Part shown: one piece after another, positions 47,886-55,979 of the stretch | Layout: each line of letters starts with the position of its first letter | Numbering within the stretch: position 1 is the stretch's first letter | Source: an uncultured Oscillospiraceae bacterium | GTDB taxonomy: Bacteria; Bacillota; Clostridia; Oscillospirales; Oscillospiraceae | Assembly (NCBI GenBank): GCA_949841355.1 | Contig: CATKZP010000002.1 | Span: 62,001 to 126,000 of the forward strand | Length of the DNA: 64,000 nt | Direction: 5' to 3' | Notes under the pieces: generated by a model | Told to the model about the DNA's origin: nothing | The model's database searches: none | The model's input: the letters and a program-made list of their open reading frames with translations, nothing else | Position numbers and translations under genes: made by a program

Positions 47886-49052
47886 TCAGATCACCCGCAT
47901 CCGAATAACACCGGGCACCCTGCGGATGTCCTCAATGGTCTCCTCCTCCACCCGGGAGCCCGCATCCACCATCGTATAGGCGTATTCGCCCTTGGACTTA
48001 TTGGTCATGTTCTCCACGTTCACCCCGTCGGCCCCCAACTGGGTGGTGATCTGGGCGATGACGGCAGGCACATTGCGGTGGATGACGCACAGGCGCTGAA
48101 CGCCGGAGCGCTCCATAATCACGTTGGGGAAGTTGACGGAATTCTTGATATTGCCGTTTTCCAGGAAGTCCCGGAGCTGGTTGGCCGCCATGACGGCGCA
48201 GTTGTCCTCGCTCTCCGGGGTGGAGGCCCCCAGGTGGGGGATGGCCACCACGCCCTCGGCCAGGGTGATCTCGTTGTCCGGGAAGTCGGTGACGTACCGG
48301 GCCGCCTTGCCGGCCTTCAGCGCGGCGATCATGTCGGCGTTGTTCACCAGCCCGCCCCGGGCCATGTTGATGATGCGCACGCCGTCTTTCATTTTGGCAA
48401 TGGCGGCGGCGTTGATCGTATCCCGGGTAGCCTCCGTATAGGGCAGGTGGAGAGAAATATAATCGGAGTTGGCAAACAGCGTGTCCAGCTCCTTCACCAC
48501 CTTGATGTGCCGGTCCAGCCGCAGGGCGGCGTCCACCGACAGATAGGGGTCATAGCCGTACACGTCCATGCCCAGGCTTAGCCCGATGTTGGCCACCAGC
48601 GCACCGATGGCTCCCAGCCCCACCACACCCAGGGTCTTGCGGTAAAGCTCCGGACCCACAAAAGCGGACTTCCCCTTCTCCACTGCGGTGGGTATATCCA
48701 CACCGGGGACGCCTGCCTGCTCCCTCACCCACTGGGCGCCGCCAATGATGTCCCGGGAGGCCAGCAGCATCGCGCACAGCACCAGCTCCTTCACCGCGTT
48801 GGCGTTGGCGCCGGGGGTGTTGAACACCACCACGCCCGCCTCCGAGCAGCGCTCAATGGGAATGTTATTCACCCCTGCGCCCGCCCGGGCAATGGCCCAC
48901 AGGCTGGCGGGGAACTCGTAGTCGTGGAGCTTGGCGGAGCGCACCAAAATGGCGTCCTCGTTTTCCACGCCGTCGCCCACGGCATAGCTGTCCGCGCCCA
49001 GCCTCTCCAGTCCCACGGGGGCGATCTTGTTCATGGTTTTGATCTTGAACAT
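47886..49052 (-). CDS. serA: D-3-phosphoglycerate dehydrogenase
   Basis: The 388-residue protein has the D-isomer 2-hydroxyacid dehydrogenase core: NAVKELVLCAMLLASRDI, Rossmann loop VVGLGAIGALVAN, MARGGLVNNADMIAALK with the substrate Arg, and IPHLGASTPESEDNCA with the catalytic His. A C-terminal ACT domain (QRLCVIHRNVPAVIAQITTQLGADGVNVENM) suggests feedback control by serine. It catalyses the first step of serine synthesis. The start is at 49052, 6 nt after GAGGTG. It is third in the serC-DUF1963-serA operon. Confidence 0.96.
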   Translation of the reverse strand: MFKIKTMNKIAPVGLERLGADSYAVGDGVENEDAILVRSAKLHDYEFPASLWAIARAGAGVNNIPIERCSEAGVVVFNTPGANANAVKELVLCAMLLASRDIIGGAQWVREQAGVPGVDIPTAVEKGKSAFVGPELYRKTLGVVGLGAIGALVANIGLSLGMDVYGYDPYLSVDAALRLDRHIKVVKELDTLFANSDYISLHLPYTEATRDTINAAAIAKMKDGVRIINMARGGLVNNADMIAALKAGKAARYVTDFPDNEITLAEGVVAIPHLGASTPESEDNCAVMAANQLRDFLENGNIKNSVNFPNVIMERSGVQRLCVIHRNVPAVIAQITTQLGADGVNVENMTNKSKGEYAYTMVDAGSRVEEETIEDIRRVPGVIRMRVI

Positions 49053-49079
49053 GGTTTTCACCTCATTTTTAATAAACGC

Positions 49080-49925
49080 TCAGCAGCAGTCCCAGTTATA
49101 GCACACCCGGGAGAAGTCCCGGCGTCTCAGCGCTTCCCGGTTGATGAAGAAATTACACACGCCGCAGTCGCCCCACAGCACAAGGTCCTTCCGGTCCTGC
49201 ATATCGCTGTCCAGCTGGAACAGGAGCACATCCAGGTTGGCAAGCTCGCCGTCGTTGATGCGGGGGTCCTCCTGGGTGAAATAGGGGTAGCCACCCAGCT
49301 GGTGGAAGGGGGCTTTCTCCCTGGGCGCGGGGAACTCCTTGTTGATTTTTGTCGCCCGGTAATAGTCCCACTGTGTCTTGAGATCTGTGCCGTGAAGCTC
49401 GTTCCACTTGGCCAGGAATTGGTCCCAGGCCCGGAAGTCCTGACTGTTGATGTGCTGGACTTCCGCCGGGGCGAAGCGGATGCCGTAAGCGCCGAACAGG
49501 GGGGTATGGAATCTCGTGTCCCCCTCCGGCTGAGGGGCCTCCGCCTCCTTCGCCTGTACTTCCGACGCCGTCACGGTAGAATCCACCGTCTCGTGGTACA
49601 GCACCCGGAAATCCTTCTGTGCCGTCGAGTTGTCGAAGTCCGCGCCGAACAAATCGTCCAGACCGAAGAAAAACTGCAAAAGTCCTCCATGTGGGAAGTC
49701 GGACAGGCCCTCCAGCGCGGCGCAGTCCACCTGAGCCAGCAGTCTCATCCCCCTGCCGTTGGAATCCAGCGGCCACGCCATGTCACGGGGCAGGTAGGGC
49801 GTACCGCCCACCTTGCTCTCGAAAATCCCCGGCTCCCCCTGCTCCAGGGTGAAGCGCAGGACGGGCTCGGTGTTCCGCTCCACGACCTCCCCGGCGATCT
49901 GCCGGGCCAGCTCCAGCTCGCTCAT
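49080..49925 (-). CDS. DUF1963 (YwqG-like) protein
   Basis: The 281-residue protein has the YwqG/DUF1963 pattern: SKVGGTPYLPRDMAWP near residue 38, LLAQVDCAAL, GLLQFFFGLDDLFG, HQLGGYPYFTQEDPR and LVLWGDCGVCNFFINREAL. The function of the family is unknown. It starts one base after the serC stop, so it is co-translated between two serine-biosynthesis genes, an unusual placement. Confidence 0.88.
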   Translation of the reverse strand: MSELELARQIAGEVVERNTEPVLRFTLEQGEPGIFESKVGGTPYLPRDMAWPLDSNGRGMRLLAQVDCAALEGLSDFPHGGLLQFFFGLDDLFGADFDNSTAQKDFRVLYHETVDSTVTASEVQAKEAEAPQPEGDTRFHTPLFGAYGIRFAPAEVQHINSQDFRAWDQFLAKWNELHGTDLKTQWDYYRATKINKEFPAPREKAPFHQLGGYPYFTQEDPRINDGELANLDVLLFQLDSDMQDRKDLVLWGDCGVCNFFINREALRRRDFSRVCYNWDCC

Positions 49926-49926
49926 G

Positions 49927-51012
49927 TCAGTTCGCCTTGTCAAACGCCCGGATGAAGTCCGCCAGCCTCTCCACACCCTCCACGGGCATGGCGTTGTAAA
50001 TGGACGCCCGCATACCGCCCACGTTCCGATGGCCCTTCAGGTTGGTGAAGCCCGCCTCGGTAGCCTCCTTCACAAACTTGGCGTCCAGCTCCTCGCTCAC
50101 CGAGCGGAAGGTGACGTTCATATCCGACCGGCTGGCCTTCTCCGCCGCGCAGGTGAACAGCTTGGAGCTGTCCAGCACGTCGTACAGCAGAGCGGCCTTG
50201 TCGTGCTTGATCTTCTCCATGCCCTCCACGCCGCCTTTGGCGTCCAGCCATTCCAGCACCAGCCCCAGCATGTAAATGCACCAGCAGGGCGGGGTGTTAT
50301 ACATGGAGTCCTTGTCGATCATGGTCTTGTAGTTCATCATCAGCGGGGTATAGGGCAGCTCATGGCCCGCCAGGTCCTCCCGCACGATGGCGATGGTGAG
50401 CCCCGCCGGGGCCAGGTTTTTCTGGGCACCGCCGAAGATGATCCCGTACTTGGACACGTCCACCGGCCGGGACAGGAAGTTGGAGGACATATCGCACACA
50501 ATGGGCACGTCTCCGGTGTCGGGCACGTACTGCCACTCGGTACCGTAAATGGTGTTGTTGGCGCAGTAGTAGAAGTAGCTGGCCTGGGGGTCCAGCTTGA
50601 GCTGGTCCTGGGCGGGAATATAGGTGTGGTTCCTGTCCTCGCTGGAGGCGGCCAGGGAGATCTCCCCGTACTTCTTGGCCTCCTTATAGGCCACATTGGC
50701 GAAGTTGCCGGTGACGGCGTAGTCCGCCTTGCCGGTTTTGCCGATGAGGTTCAGGGGAACCATGGAGAACTGGCTGGAGGCTCCGCCCTGCAAAAACAGC
50801 ACCTTGTAATTGTCGGGAACGTGGAACAGCCGAATGAAATTGGCCTTGGTGTCGTCAAAAATCTTCTGGAACACCTTGGAGCGGTGGCTCATCTCCATCA
50901 CGGACATGCCGGAGCCCTGGTAGTTGACAATTTCGCTCCCCGCCCGCTCCAGCACCTCCAAGGGCAGCATGGACGGGCCGGCGGAGAAGTTGTAGACGCG
51001 CTCGTTTCCCAT
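49927..51012 (-). CDS. serC: phosphoserine aminotransferase
   Basis: The 361-residue PLP enzyme begins RVYNFSAGPSMLPLEVLE and has GGAQKNLAPAGLT with the PLP Lys, CDMSSNFLSRP and NVTFRS. It converts 3-phosphohydroxypyruvate to phosphoserine with glutamate. GGAGGAAGAG precedes the ATG. It is first in the operon, with its promoter at 51097-51126. Confidence 0.97.
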   Translation of the reverse strand: MGNERVYNFSAGPSMLPLEVLERAGSEIVNYQGSGMSVMEMSHRSKVFQKIFDDTKANFIRLFHVPDNYKVLFLQGGASSQFSMVPLNLIGKTGKADYAVTGNFANVAYKEAKKYGEISLAASSEDRNHTYIPAQDQLKLDPQASYFYYCANNTIYGTEWQYVPDTGDVPIVCDMSSNFLSRPVDVSKYGIIFGGAQKNLAPAGLTIAIVREDLAGHELPYTPLMMNYKTMIDKDSMYNTPPCWCIYMLGLVLEWLDAKGGVEGMEKIKHDKAALLYDVLDSSKLFTCAAEKASRSDMNVTFRSVSEELDAKFVKEATEAGFTNLKGHRNVGGMRASIYNAMPVEGVERLADFIRAFDKAN

Positions 51013-51096
51013 ATCTCTTCCTCCTTGTTTTTCCCCCGCCCCAGCGCGGGGCGCGGGATCTCGCCAGGCATTTTACCGCTTTAGCGTATTATATAT

Positions 51097-51126
51097 ATTA
51101 TATGTGCTTCCTCCCCCCGCTGTCAA
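51097..51126 (-). promoter_or_regulatory. promoter of the serC operon
   Basis: On the minus strand TTGACA (51126-51121) and TATAAT (51102-51097), both perfect, are 18 nt apart; the leader is about 80 nt. A second TATAAT at 51088-51093 lies too far from the -35. Confidence 0.8.
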
Positions 51127-51139
51127 TGCCCAGAAGGGC

Positions 51140-51166
51140 AAAAAAAGCCCCCCTTCCCAGGGGGGC
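51140..51166 (-). terminator. terminator of the metal-efflux operon
   Basis: GCCCCCC/GGGGGGC (51147-51153 and 51160-51166) with a 6-nt loop is followed on the minus strand by seven T (51146-51140). It ends the ATPase gene just upstream of the serC promoter. Confidence 0.88.
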
Positions 51167-51208
51167 TTTGTGTATTCTGATACCAGAAGAAAACACTATG
51201 CGATATTG

Positions 51209-53110
51209 TCACGCCTCTGTTTTCAGCATACGGGTGGCGTTGAGGATCGCGATGACGGCCACCCCCACGTCGGAGAACACCGCCCCCCACATGGTGGTCC
51301 TGCCCATCGCCCCCAGCACGAGGAACAGCGCCTTGACCCCCAGGGCGAACACGATGTTCTCCCGCACGATGCGCAGGCACTTGCGGGCGATGTCCATAGC
51401 CCGCACCAGCTTGGCCGGGTCGTCGTCCATGAGCACCACGTCGGCGGCTTCGATGGCGGCGTCGGAGCCCATGGCCCCCATGGCGATGCCCACGTCGGCC
51501 CGGGAGAGCACCGGCGCGTCGTTCACCCCGTCGCCCACATAGGCCAGCACACCCTTCTCGCTCTTGCGGCGCAGCAGCTCCTCCAGCCTCTCCACCTTGT
51601 CCCCGGGCAGCAGCTGGGCATGGACCTCGTCCAACCCCAATTGGGCGGCCACCGCCTGGCCCACGGCCTCGCTGTCCCCAGTGAGCATAACGGTGCGGAT
51701 GCCGCCGGCCCGCAGGGCCTGGATGGCCGCGGGGGCGGTGGGCTTCACCTGGTCGGTGATGACGGCGCAGCCCAGGTACTGTCCTTCCCGGGCCACGTGG
51801 ACCACGGTGCCCGGCTGGGCGCAGGGCTGGAACGCCACGCTCTCCTTTTTCATCAGCTTCTCATTGCCCGCCAGCACCCGCCTGCCGTCCACCAGGGCGG
51901 ACACGCCGTGGCCGGGGACCTCCTCCACGTCCGCCACCCGGCTGGGGTCGATCTCCCTGCCCAGGGCCCGGCGCAGGGACTGGGCGATGGGGTGGCCGGA
52001 GTGGCGCTCCGCCAGGGCGGCGCACTCCAATAGCTCCCCCTCGGTGACGCCGGGGGCGGGGATCAGCGCGGACACTTCAAACACCCCCTGGGTGAGGGTG
52101 CCGGTCTTGTCGAACACCACCGTCTCCGTCTTGGCCAGCAGCTCCAGATAATTGCCGCCCTTCACCAGAATGCCCTGGGCGGAGGCCCCGCCGATGCCGC
52201 CGAAAAAGGACAGGGGGATGGAGATGACCAGCGCGCAGGGGCAGGAGATGACCAGGAAGGTGAGCGCCCGGTGGACCCAGATTCCCCACTCTCCGGTGAT
52301 CAGGGCGGGGATCACCGCCAGCGCCAGCGCGGCAAACACCACGGCGGGGGTGTAATACCGGGCAAAGCGGGTGATGAAGTTCTCCGCCTTGGCCTTTTTG
52401 GAGGCGGCGTTCTCCACCAGGTCCAGAATCTTGGCCACGGTGGACTGGCCGAATTCCTTGGTGACTTTGGCCTTCAGCAGCCCGGTGATGTTGATGCAGC
52501 CGCTGAGCAGCTCGCCCCCCGCCTCCACGTCCCGGGGGGCGGATTCGCCGGTGAGGGCGGCGGTGTTCAGGGAGGATGCGCCCTCGATGACCACGCCGTC
52601 CAGGGGGACCTTCTCGCCGGGGCGGATGACGATGATTTCGCCTACCGCCACCTCGTCCGGGTCCACCTCCAGGATCTGCCCGTCCCGCTCCACGTTGGCC
52701 GTGTCGGGCCGGATGTCCATGAGCTGGGCGATGGACCGCCGGGACTTGCCCACCGCCACGCTCTGGAACAGCTCGCCCACCTGATAGAACAGCATGACGC
52801 CCACGGCCTCGGAGGTCTCCCCCAGCACCAGCGCCCCGATGGTGGCCACGCACATGAGGAAGTTCTCGTCAAACACCTGCCCGTGGCCGATGTTGCGGAT
52901 GGCCTTCCACAGGATGTCCCAGCCGATGGTGAAATAGGCGGCCAGGTACAGCCAGATGGGGGAAATTGAGTATACGCCGCCGTCCAGCCGGCTGGTGAAC
53001 AGCGGAATCTCAAACGGCACCCGGACCGGCGGCAGCAATACCGCCAGCGCCAGCAGCGCCGCCGCCACAATAATGCGGATCAGCGTCTTTTTTTGCTTTC
53101 TGGTCATCAT
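51209..53110 (-). CDS. P1B-type heavy-metal ATPase (Zn/Cd/Pb-type)
   Basis: The 633-residue membrane pump has the P1B core: the metal-binding CPC in FLVISCPCALVISIPLSFFGG, phosphorylation motif DKTGTLT, the HP motif in ERHSGHPIAQSL, TGES in the actuator domain, and GDGVNDAPVL. About eight membrane segments are visible. CPC with a SIPL-type segment favours divalent Zn/Cd/Pb rather than copper. It lacks an N-terminal metal-binding domain; a separate HMA protein is encoded in the same operon. Confidence 0.93.
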   Translation of the reverse strand: MMTRKQKKTLIRIIVAAALLALAVLLPPVRVPFEIPLFTSRLDGGVYSISPIWLYLAAYFTIGWDILWKAIRNIGHGQVFDENFLMCVATIGALVLGETSEAVGVMLFYQVGELFQSVAVGKSRRSIAQLMDIRPDTANVERDGQILEVDPDEVAVGEIIVIRPGEKVPLDGVVIEGASSLNTAALTGESAPRDVEAGGELLSGCINITGLLKAKVTKEFGQSTVAKILDLVENAASKKAKAENFITRFARYYTPAVVFAALALAVIPALITGEWGIWVHRALTFLVISCPCALVISIPLSFFGGIGGASAQGILVKGGNYLELLAKTETVVFDKTGTLTQGVFEVSALIPAPGVTEGELLECAALAERHSGHPIAQSLRRALGREIDPSRVADVEEVPGHGVSALVDGRRVLAGNEKLMKKESVAFQPCAQPGTVVHVAREGQYLGCAVITDQVKPTAPAAIQALRAGGIRTVMLTGDSEAVGQAVAAQLGLDEVHAQLLPGDKVERLEELLRRKSEKGVLAYVGDGVNDAPVLSRADVGIAMGAMGSDAAIEAADVVLMDDDPAKLVRAMDIARKCLRIVRENIVFALGVKALFLVLGAMGRTTMWGAVFSDVGVAVIAILNATRMLKTEA

Positions 53111-53161
53111 AAATCAACTCCTAATACGGATGTGCAGTCCGTTTTTTGCCGTCCAAACGAT

Positions 53162-53779
53162 TCAGGCGGGCTTTTCCAGTATCCCAATGCCCTCCGGCAC
53201 TCCGCCGGGAATGACCTCCAACGTCACGGGGGCCAGCTTCACGCTCTCCAGGAATTCCCGGTAGGTCTCCGGGGTAAAGGCGTGCTCGTAGTGAAAGCCC
53301 ACGCCCTGGTAAATTTTAATCATGGAGCCATAGGCCGCCCCCGCTTTCCCTTGAAGGTAGGTGGGCAGGATGAGCCTCCCGCCGGGGGCGGTGACCCGCC
53401 ACAGCTCCCGGACGGCAGTTTCCGGGTTTGGAAGCAGGTGGAGCACGTTGGCGGCGATCACCGCGTCAAAGCCCCCGTCCGGATCGGGCAGGTCGGTCAC
53501 GTCCCGAACGGCAAAGCACACGTTGGAGTGCCCCCGCTTCCGGGCCTTTTTCCTGGCCCGGGCCAACATGGCCTCCGACTGGTCGGTGCACAGCACCGAT
53601 TTTGCCCGCCGCGCCGCCGCCAGGGAGAACTCTCCCGTCCCGGCGGCGCAGTCCAGTACACGGGCTCCGGCGGGAACCAGCTCCCCCACGCGGGTTCTGG
53701 CGGCGGCGTTTACCTTTCGGTTGCTCCACTCAAACAGGTCGTACAGCCCGGCGGCCCGGTCCCAGAAGGTGCGGCTCAC
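53162..53779 (-). CDS. class I SAM-dependent methyltransferase
   Basis: The 205-residue protein has the methyltransferase core: motif I VLDCAAGTGEFSLAAA, post-I LCTDQSEAMLARARKK, motif II FDAVIAANVLHLLPNPETAVRELWRV and GGRLILPTY. It resembles small UbiE-like enzymes. The start is GTG at 53779, overlapping the HMA stop (GTGA), which ties it to the metal operon. A role in metal or metalloid methylation or another detoxification is possible but unproved. Confidence 0.85.
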   Translation of the reverse strand: MSRTFWDRAAGLYDLFEWSNRKVNAAARTRVGELVPAGARVLDCAAGTGEFSLAAARRAKSVLCTDQSEAMLARARKKARKRGHSNVCFAVRDVTDLPDPDGGFDAVIAANVLHLLPNPETAVRELWRVTAPGGRLILPTYLQGKAGAAYGSMIKIYQGVGFHYEHAFTPETYREFLESVKLAPVTLEVIPGGVPEGIGILEKPA

Positions 53780-53988
53780 AGCACGATCTCGCAGTCAGGC
53801 TCCACCTTGCGGCAGACCTTCACCACGTCCTTCATGATGGCGTCCACGTCGTCCGCCTCAATGGTCATTTTCTGGGTCAGAAAGCTGACGGTGGCGCCGG
53901 TGACGCCGGGGAGCTTTTTGATGGCGTCCTCCATTTTGGCGGCGCAGTTGGCGCAGTCCAGATCAATGAGCTTGAAGGTCTTTTTCAT
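53776..53988 (-). CDS. HMA-type metallochaperone-like protein
   Basis: The 70-residue protein starts KKTFKLIDLDCANCAAKMEDAI, with the heavy-metal-associated CxxC motif (CANC) and a ferredoxin-like fold (GVTGATVSFLTQKMTIEADD). It probably hands metal to the ATPase, standing in for the missing N-terminal domain. AAAGGAAG precedes the ATG. Confidence 0.9.
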   Translation of the reverse strand: MKKTFKLIDLDCANCAAKMEDAIKKLPGVTGATVSFLTQKMTIEADDVDAIMKDVVKVCRKVEPDCEIVL

Positions 53989-54053
53989 AGTGATGACTTC
54001 CTTTCTTAATTCGTGTCCTATTCACGTCTCGCCTGTTCGCGACGGCTCGAACG

Positions 54054-54416
54054 CTATTCGTTCACATGCTCCATCCCCTGGGCAATGATTTTGCGCACAT
54101 GGTCGTCGGCCAGGGAGTAGAACACAGTCTTGCCCTCCCGGCGGAACTTCACCAGCCGGCTGCCCTTGAGCACCCGCAGCTGGTGGGACACCGCCGACTG
54201 AGTCAGCCCCAGCAGCTGGGCGATGTCGCACACACAAAGCTCCGCCTCGAACAGAGCGTAGAGAATTTTAATCCGGGTGGAGTCCCCAAACACCTTGAAC
54301 AGCTCCGCCAGGTCGTACAGCGTCTCGTCGTCGGGCATCTCGCCCAGCACCTCGCTCACGGCGTCCTCGTGAACGAACAAACAGCCGCAGCGCTCGATCT
54401 CGTTGTTGTCAGTCAT
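54054..54416 (-). CDS. ArsR/SmtB-family metal-sensing repressor (CadC-like)
   Basis: The 120-residue protein has a winged HTH (GLTQSAVSHQLRVLKGSRLVKFRREGKTVFYSL), the alpha-3 metal motif ELCVCD and an N-terminal CGC motif (ERCGCLFVHED). This combination is that of CadC-type sensors of Cd/Pb/Zn. It heads the operon and its promoter carries a clear operator (54440-54463). Confidence 0.93.
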   Translation of the reverse strand: MTDNNEIERCGCLFVHEDAVSEVLGEMPDDETLYDLAELFKVFGDSTRIKILYALFEAELCVCDIAQLLGLTQSAVSHQLRVLKGSRLVKFRREGKTVFYSLADDHVRKIIAQGMEHVNE

Positions 54417-54439
54417 GGCGCGCTCCTCTCTTTTAACAA

Positions 54440-54488
54440 ATATATGAACATCTGCTCATATATTAACTCTTTAGAGGCCGTCTGTCAA
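54440..54488 (-). promoter_or_regulatory. promoter and ArsR/SmtB operator of the metal operon
   Basis: On the minus strand TTGACA (54488-54483) and TAATAT (54465-54460) are 17 nt apart. The dyad ATATATGA (54440-54447), 8 nt, TCATATAT (54456-54463) overlaps the -10. TGAAC-centred A+T-rich dyads are typical SmtB/CadC operators. Metal binding to the repressor should release it. Confidence 0.88.
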
Positions 54489-54498
54489 TACCCCCGCC

Positions 54499-54552
54499 AA
54501 AAAAATTTCAGCGGCGGGACAGAACCGCTCCAATCCGGTCCCGTCCCGCCGC
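54499..54552 (-). terminator. terminator of degV
   Basis: GCGGCGGGAC (54511-54520) and GTCCCGCCGC (54543-54552) flank a loop of about 22 nt. On the minus strand the stem is followed by GAAATTTTTTT. Confidence 0.82.
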
Positions 54553-54562
54553 TCCGGCAGGT

Positions 54563-55405
54563 CTATTCCTCCCGCTCCAGATAAACCATTACCGCCGCCC
54601 CCGGCCCCACGTGGGTGCCGATGACCGCCCCCACCGGATGTACCTCGCTGGGGTGGGACCCAAAGGTCTCCCGGGTGAGCGCCATCAAGCTCTGGCACAG
54701 CTCGTCATGGGCGGTATAGCCGTAGTACACCGGCAGGCGCTGGTCAAAGACCAGCTCTGCTCCCACCAGCTTCACCAAGGCGGACAGGCTTCCCTTGGCG
54801 CCCACGCCCTTGCCCACCAACCCCAGCTGGCCGTCCTTCAGGGTGATGATGGGCTTTACCTTCAAAAGCTCCCCGGCGATGGACACCGCCGCCGGCAGGC
54901 GCCCCCCCTTATGGAGGTATTTCAGGGTGTCCACCACGGCCAGCAGCCTCACTCTGCCCTTCGCCCGCTCCAATTCGTCAACGATGGCGGAGGCGTCCAG
55001 CCCCTGATCCCGGAGCAGGCACGCCAGGTCGATGAGCAGCCGCAGCCCCAGCACCGTCTGGGTGGAATCCACCACGTGGATGTTCTCATAGCCGCACATC
55101 TCCCGGGCGATGAGGGCGCTTTGGCAGGTGCCCGACAGGGACGACGCCATGGGCAGGCAGATCACGCTGTCCCCCCGGTCCTTCGCCCGCTGGAAATGGG
55201 GCAGGAAGTCATCCGGCCCCGCCTGGCTGGTGGTGGGCAGCTCCTTGGCCTGAGCCAGCCGCTGGAAAAAGGCGGCGTGGTCCAGCACATCGGGGAATTC
55301 CTCCTCCCCGAACTGCACCTTCAGGGACACTACCCAGATCCCTCTGCGCTCCGCCTCCTCCGGCGTGAAGTCGGCAGTGCTGTCTGTCAAAATGTAAATG
55401 GCCAT
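54563..55405 (-). CDS. DegV-family (fatty-acid-binding, FakB-like) protein
   Basis: The 280-residue protein is DegV: YILTDSTADFTPEEAERRGI, LPTTSQAGPDDFLPHF, ICLPMASSLSGTCQSA, VVDSTQTVLGL, and KVKPIITLKDGQLG. DegV/FakB proteins hold a fatty acid for phosphorylation by FakA. GAGGAGACC precedes the ATG. It lies 19 nt after the MarR gene, probably in one operon with it. Confidence 0.92.
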   Translation of the reverse strand: MAIYILTDSTADFTPEEAERRGIWVVSLKVQFGEEEFPDVLDHAAFFQRLAQAKELPTTSQAGPDDFLPHFQRAKDRGDSVICLPMASSLSGTCQSALIAREMCGYENIHVVDSTQTVLGLRLLIDLACLLRDQGLDASAIVDELERAKGRVRLLAVVDTLKYLHKGGRLPAAVSIAGELLKVKPIITLKDGQLGLVGKGVGAKGSLSALVKLVGAELVFDQRLPVYYGYTAHDELCQSLMALTRETFGSHPSEVHPVGAVIGTHVGPGAAVMVYLEREE

Positions 55406-55424
55406 GTTCTGGTCTCCTCCTCGT

Positions 55425-55892
55425 TTATGATGGATCCCGCCGGCTCACATCGTGAAAAAAACGGTCCAGCCGGCGCAGGGAGCGAAGCAGAGCGTCCAGC
55501 TCCTCTTCCTCCAGTTTGGTGGCGGCGCTGGCCGCCATACGGACGTGAAACTGGGCGTGGAGGCGGTTGGCCTCCTCCCCCTTGGGGGTGAGAAACACCC
55601 GGATGACCCGGCGGTCCCCCGGCTCGCTCCCCCGCTCCAGGCAGCCCTTGCGCACCAGGGTGTTCACCGCTGTGGTCAGCGTGCTCACCCGGATGGCCAG
55701 CGCGTCGGCCACCTGGGTCATGGTGTTGCGCCCGGAGGCCGTGAGCCCGCCCACAGCCTCCAGCACGTGCAGCTCCTTCACCGACAGGTCCTGGGCGCCC
55801 ATGGCGCTGAGCGCCTGCTCCTCATAGGCCAGGATCTGGTTGAACACATGGACGAAGAAATAGTTCAGCTCATCCCGCTGGCTCTCGGTCAT
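55425..55892 (-). CDS. MarR-family regulator
   Basis: The 155-residue winged-HTH protein has LSVKELHVLEAVGGL, NTMTQVADALAIRVSTLTTAVNTLVRKGCLER, and DRRVIRVFLTPKGEEANRLH, the MarR wing. AGGAGGG precedes the ATG. Upstream there is a perfect 10-bp-arm palindrome in which TTTGAA/TTCAAA resembles FabT-type sites, and downstream a DegV gene, so a fatty-acid-responsive role is plausible. Confidence 0.9.
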   Translation of the reverse strand: MTESQRDELNYFFVHVFNQILAYEEQALSAMGAQDLSVKELHVLEAVGGLTASGRNTMTQVADALAIRVSTLTTAVNTLVRKGCLERGSEPGDRRVIRVFLTPKGEEANRLHAQFHVRMAASAATKLEEEELDALLRSLRRLDRFFHDVSRRDPS

Positions 55893-55936
55893 GGTATCCC
55901 TCCTAGATGTCGATGTTCAAATATTCAGATTTTAAA

Positions 55937-55957
55937 ATTATTTGAACTTCAAATAAT
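55937..55957 (-). promoter_or_regulatory. palindromic operator upstream of marR-degV
   Basis: ATTATTTGAA (55937-55946), C, TTCAAATAAT (55948-55957) is a perfect 21-bp palindrome. A further half site TTCAAAT lies at 55916-55922, and another arm of it faces inward. It sits 45-65 nt before the MarR start codon. Confidence 0.75.
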
Positions 55958-55979
55958 ATACGCTGAAAAAAGAGGTCTG

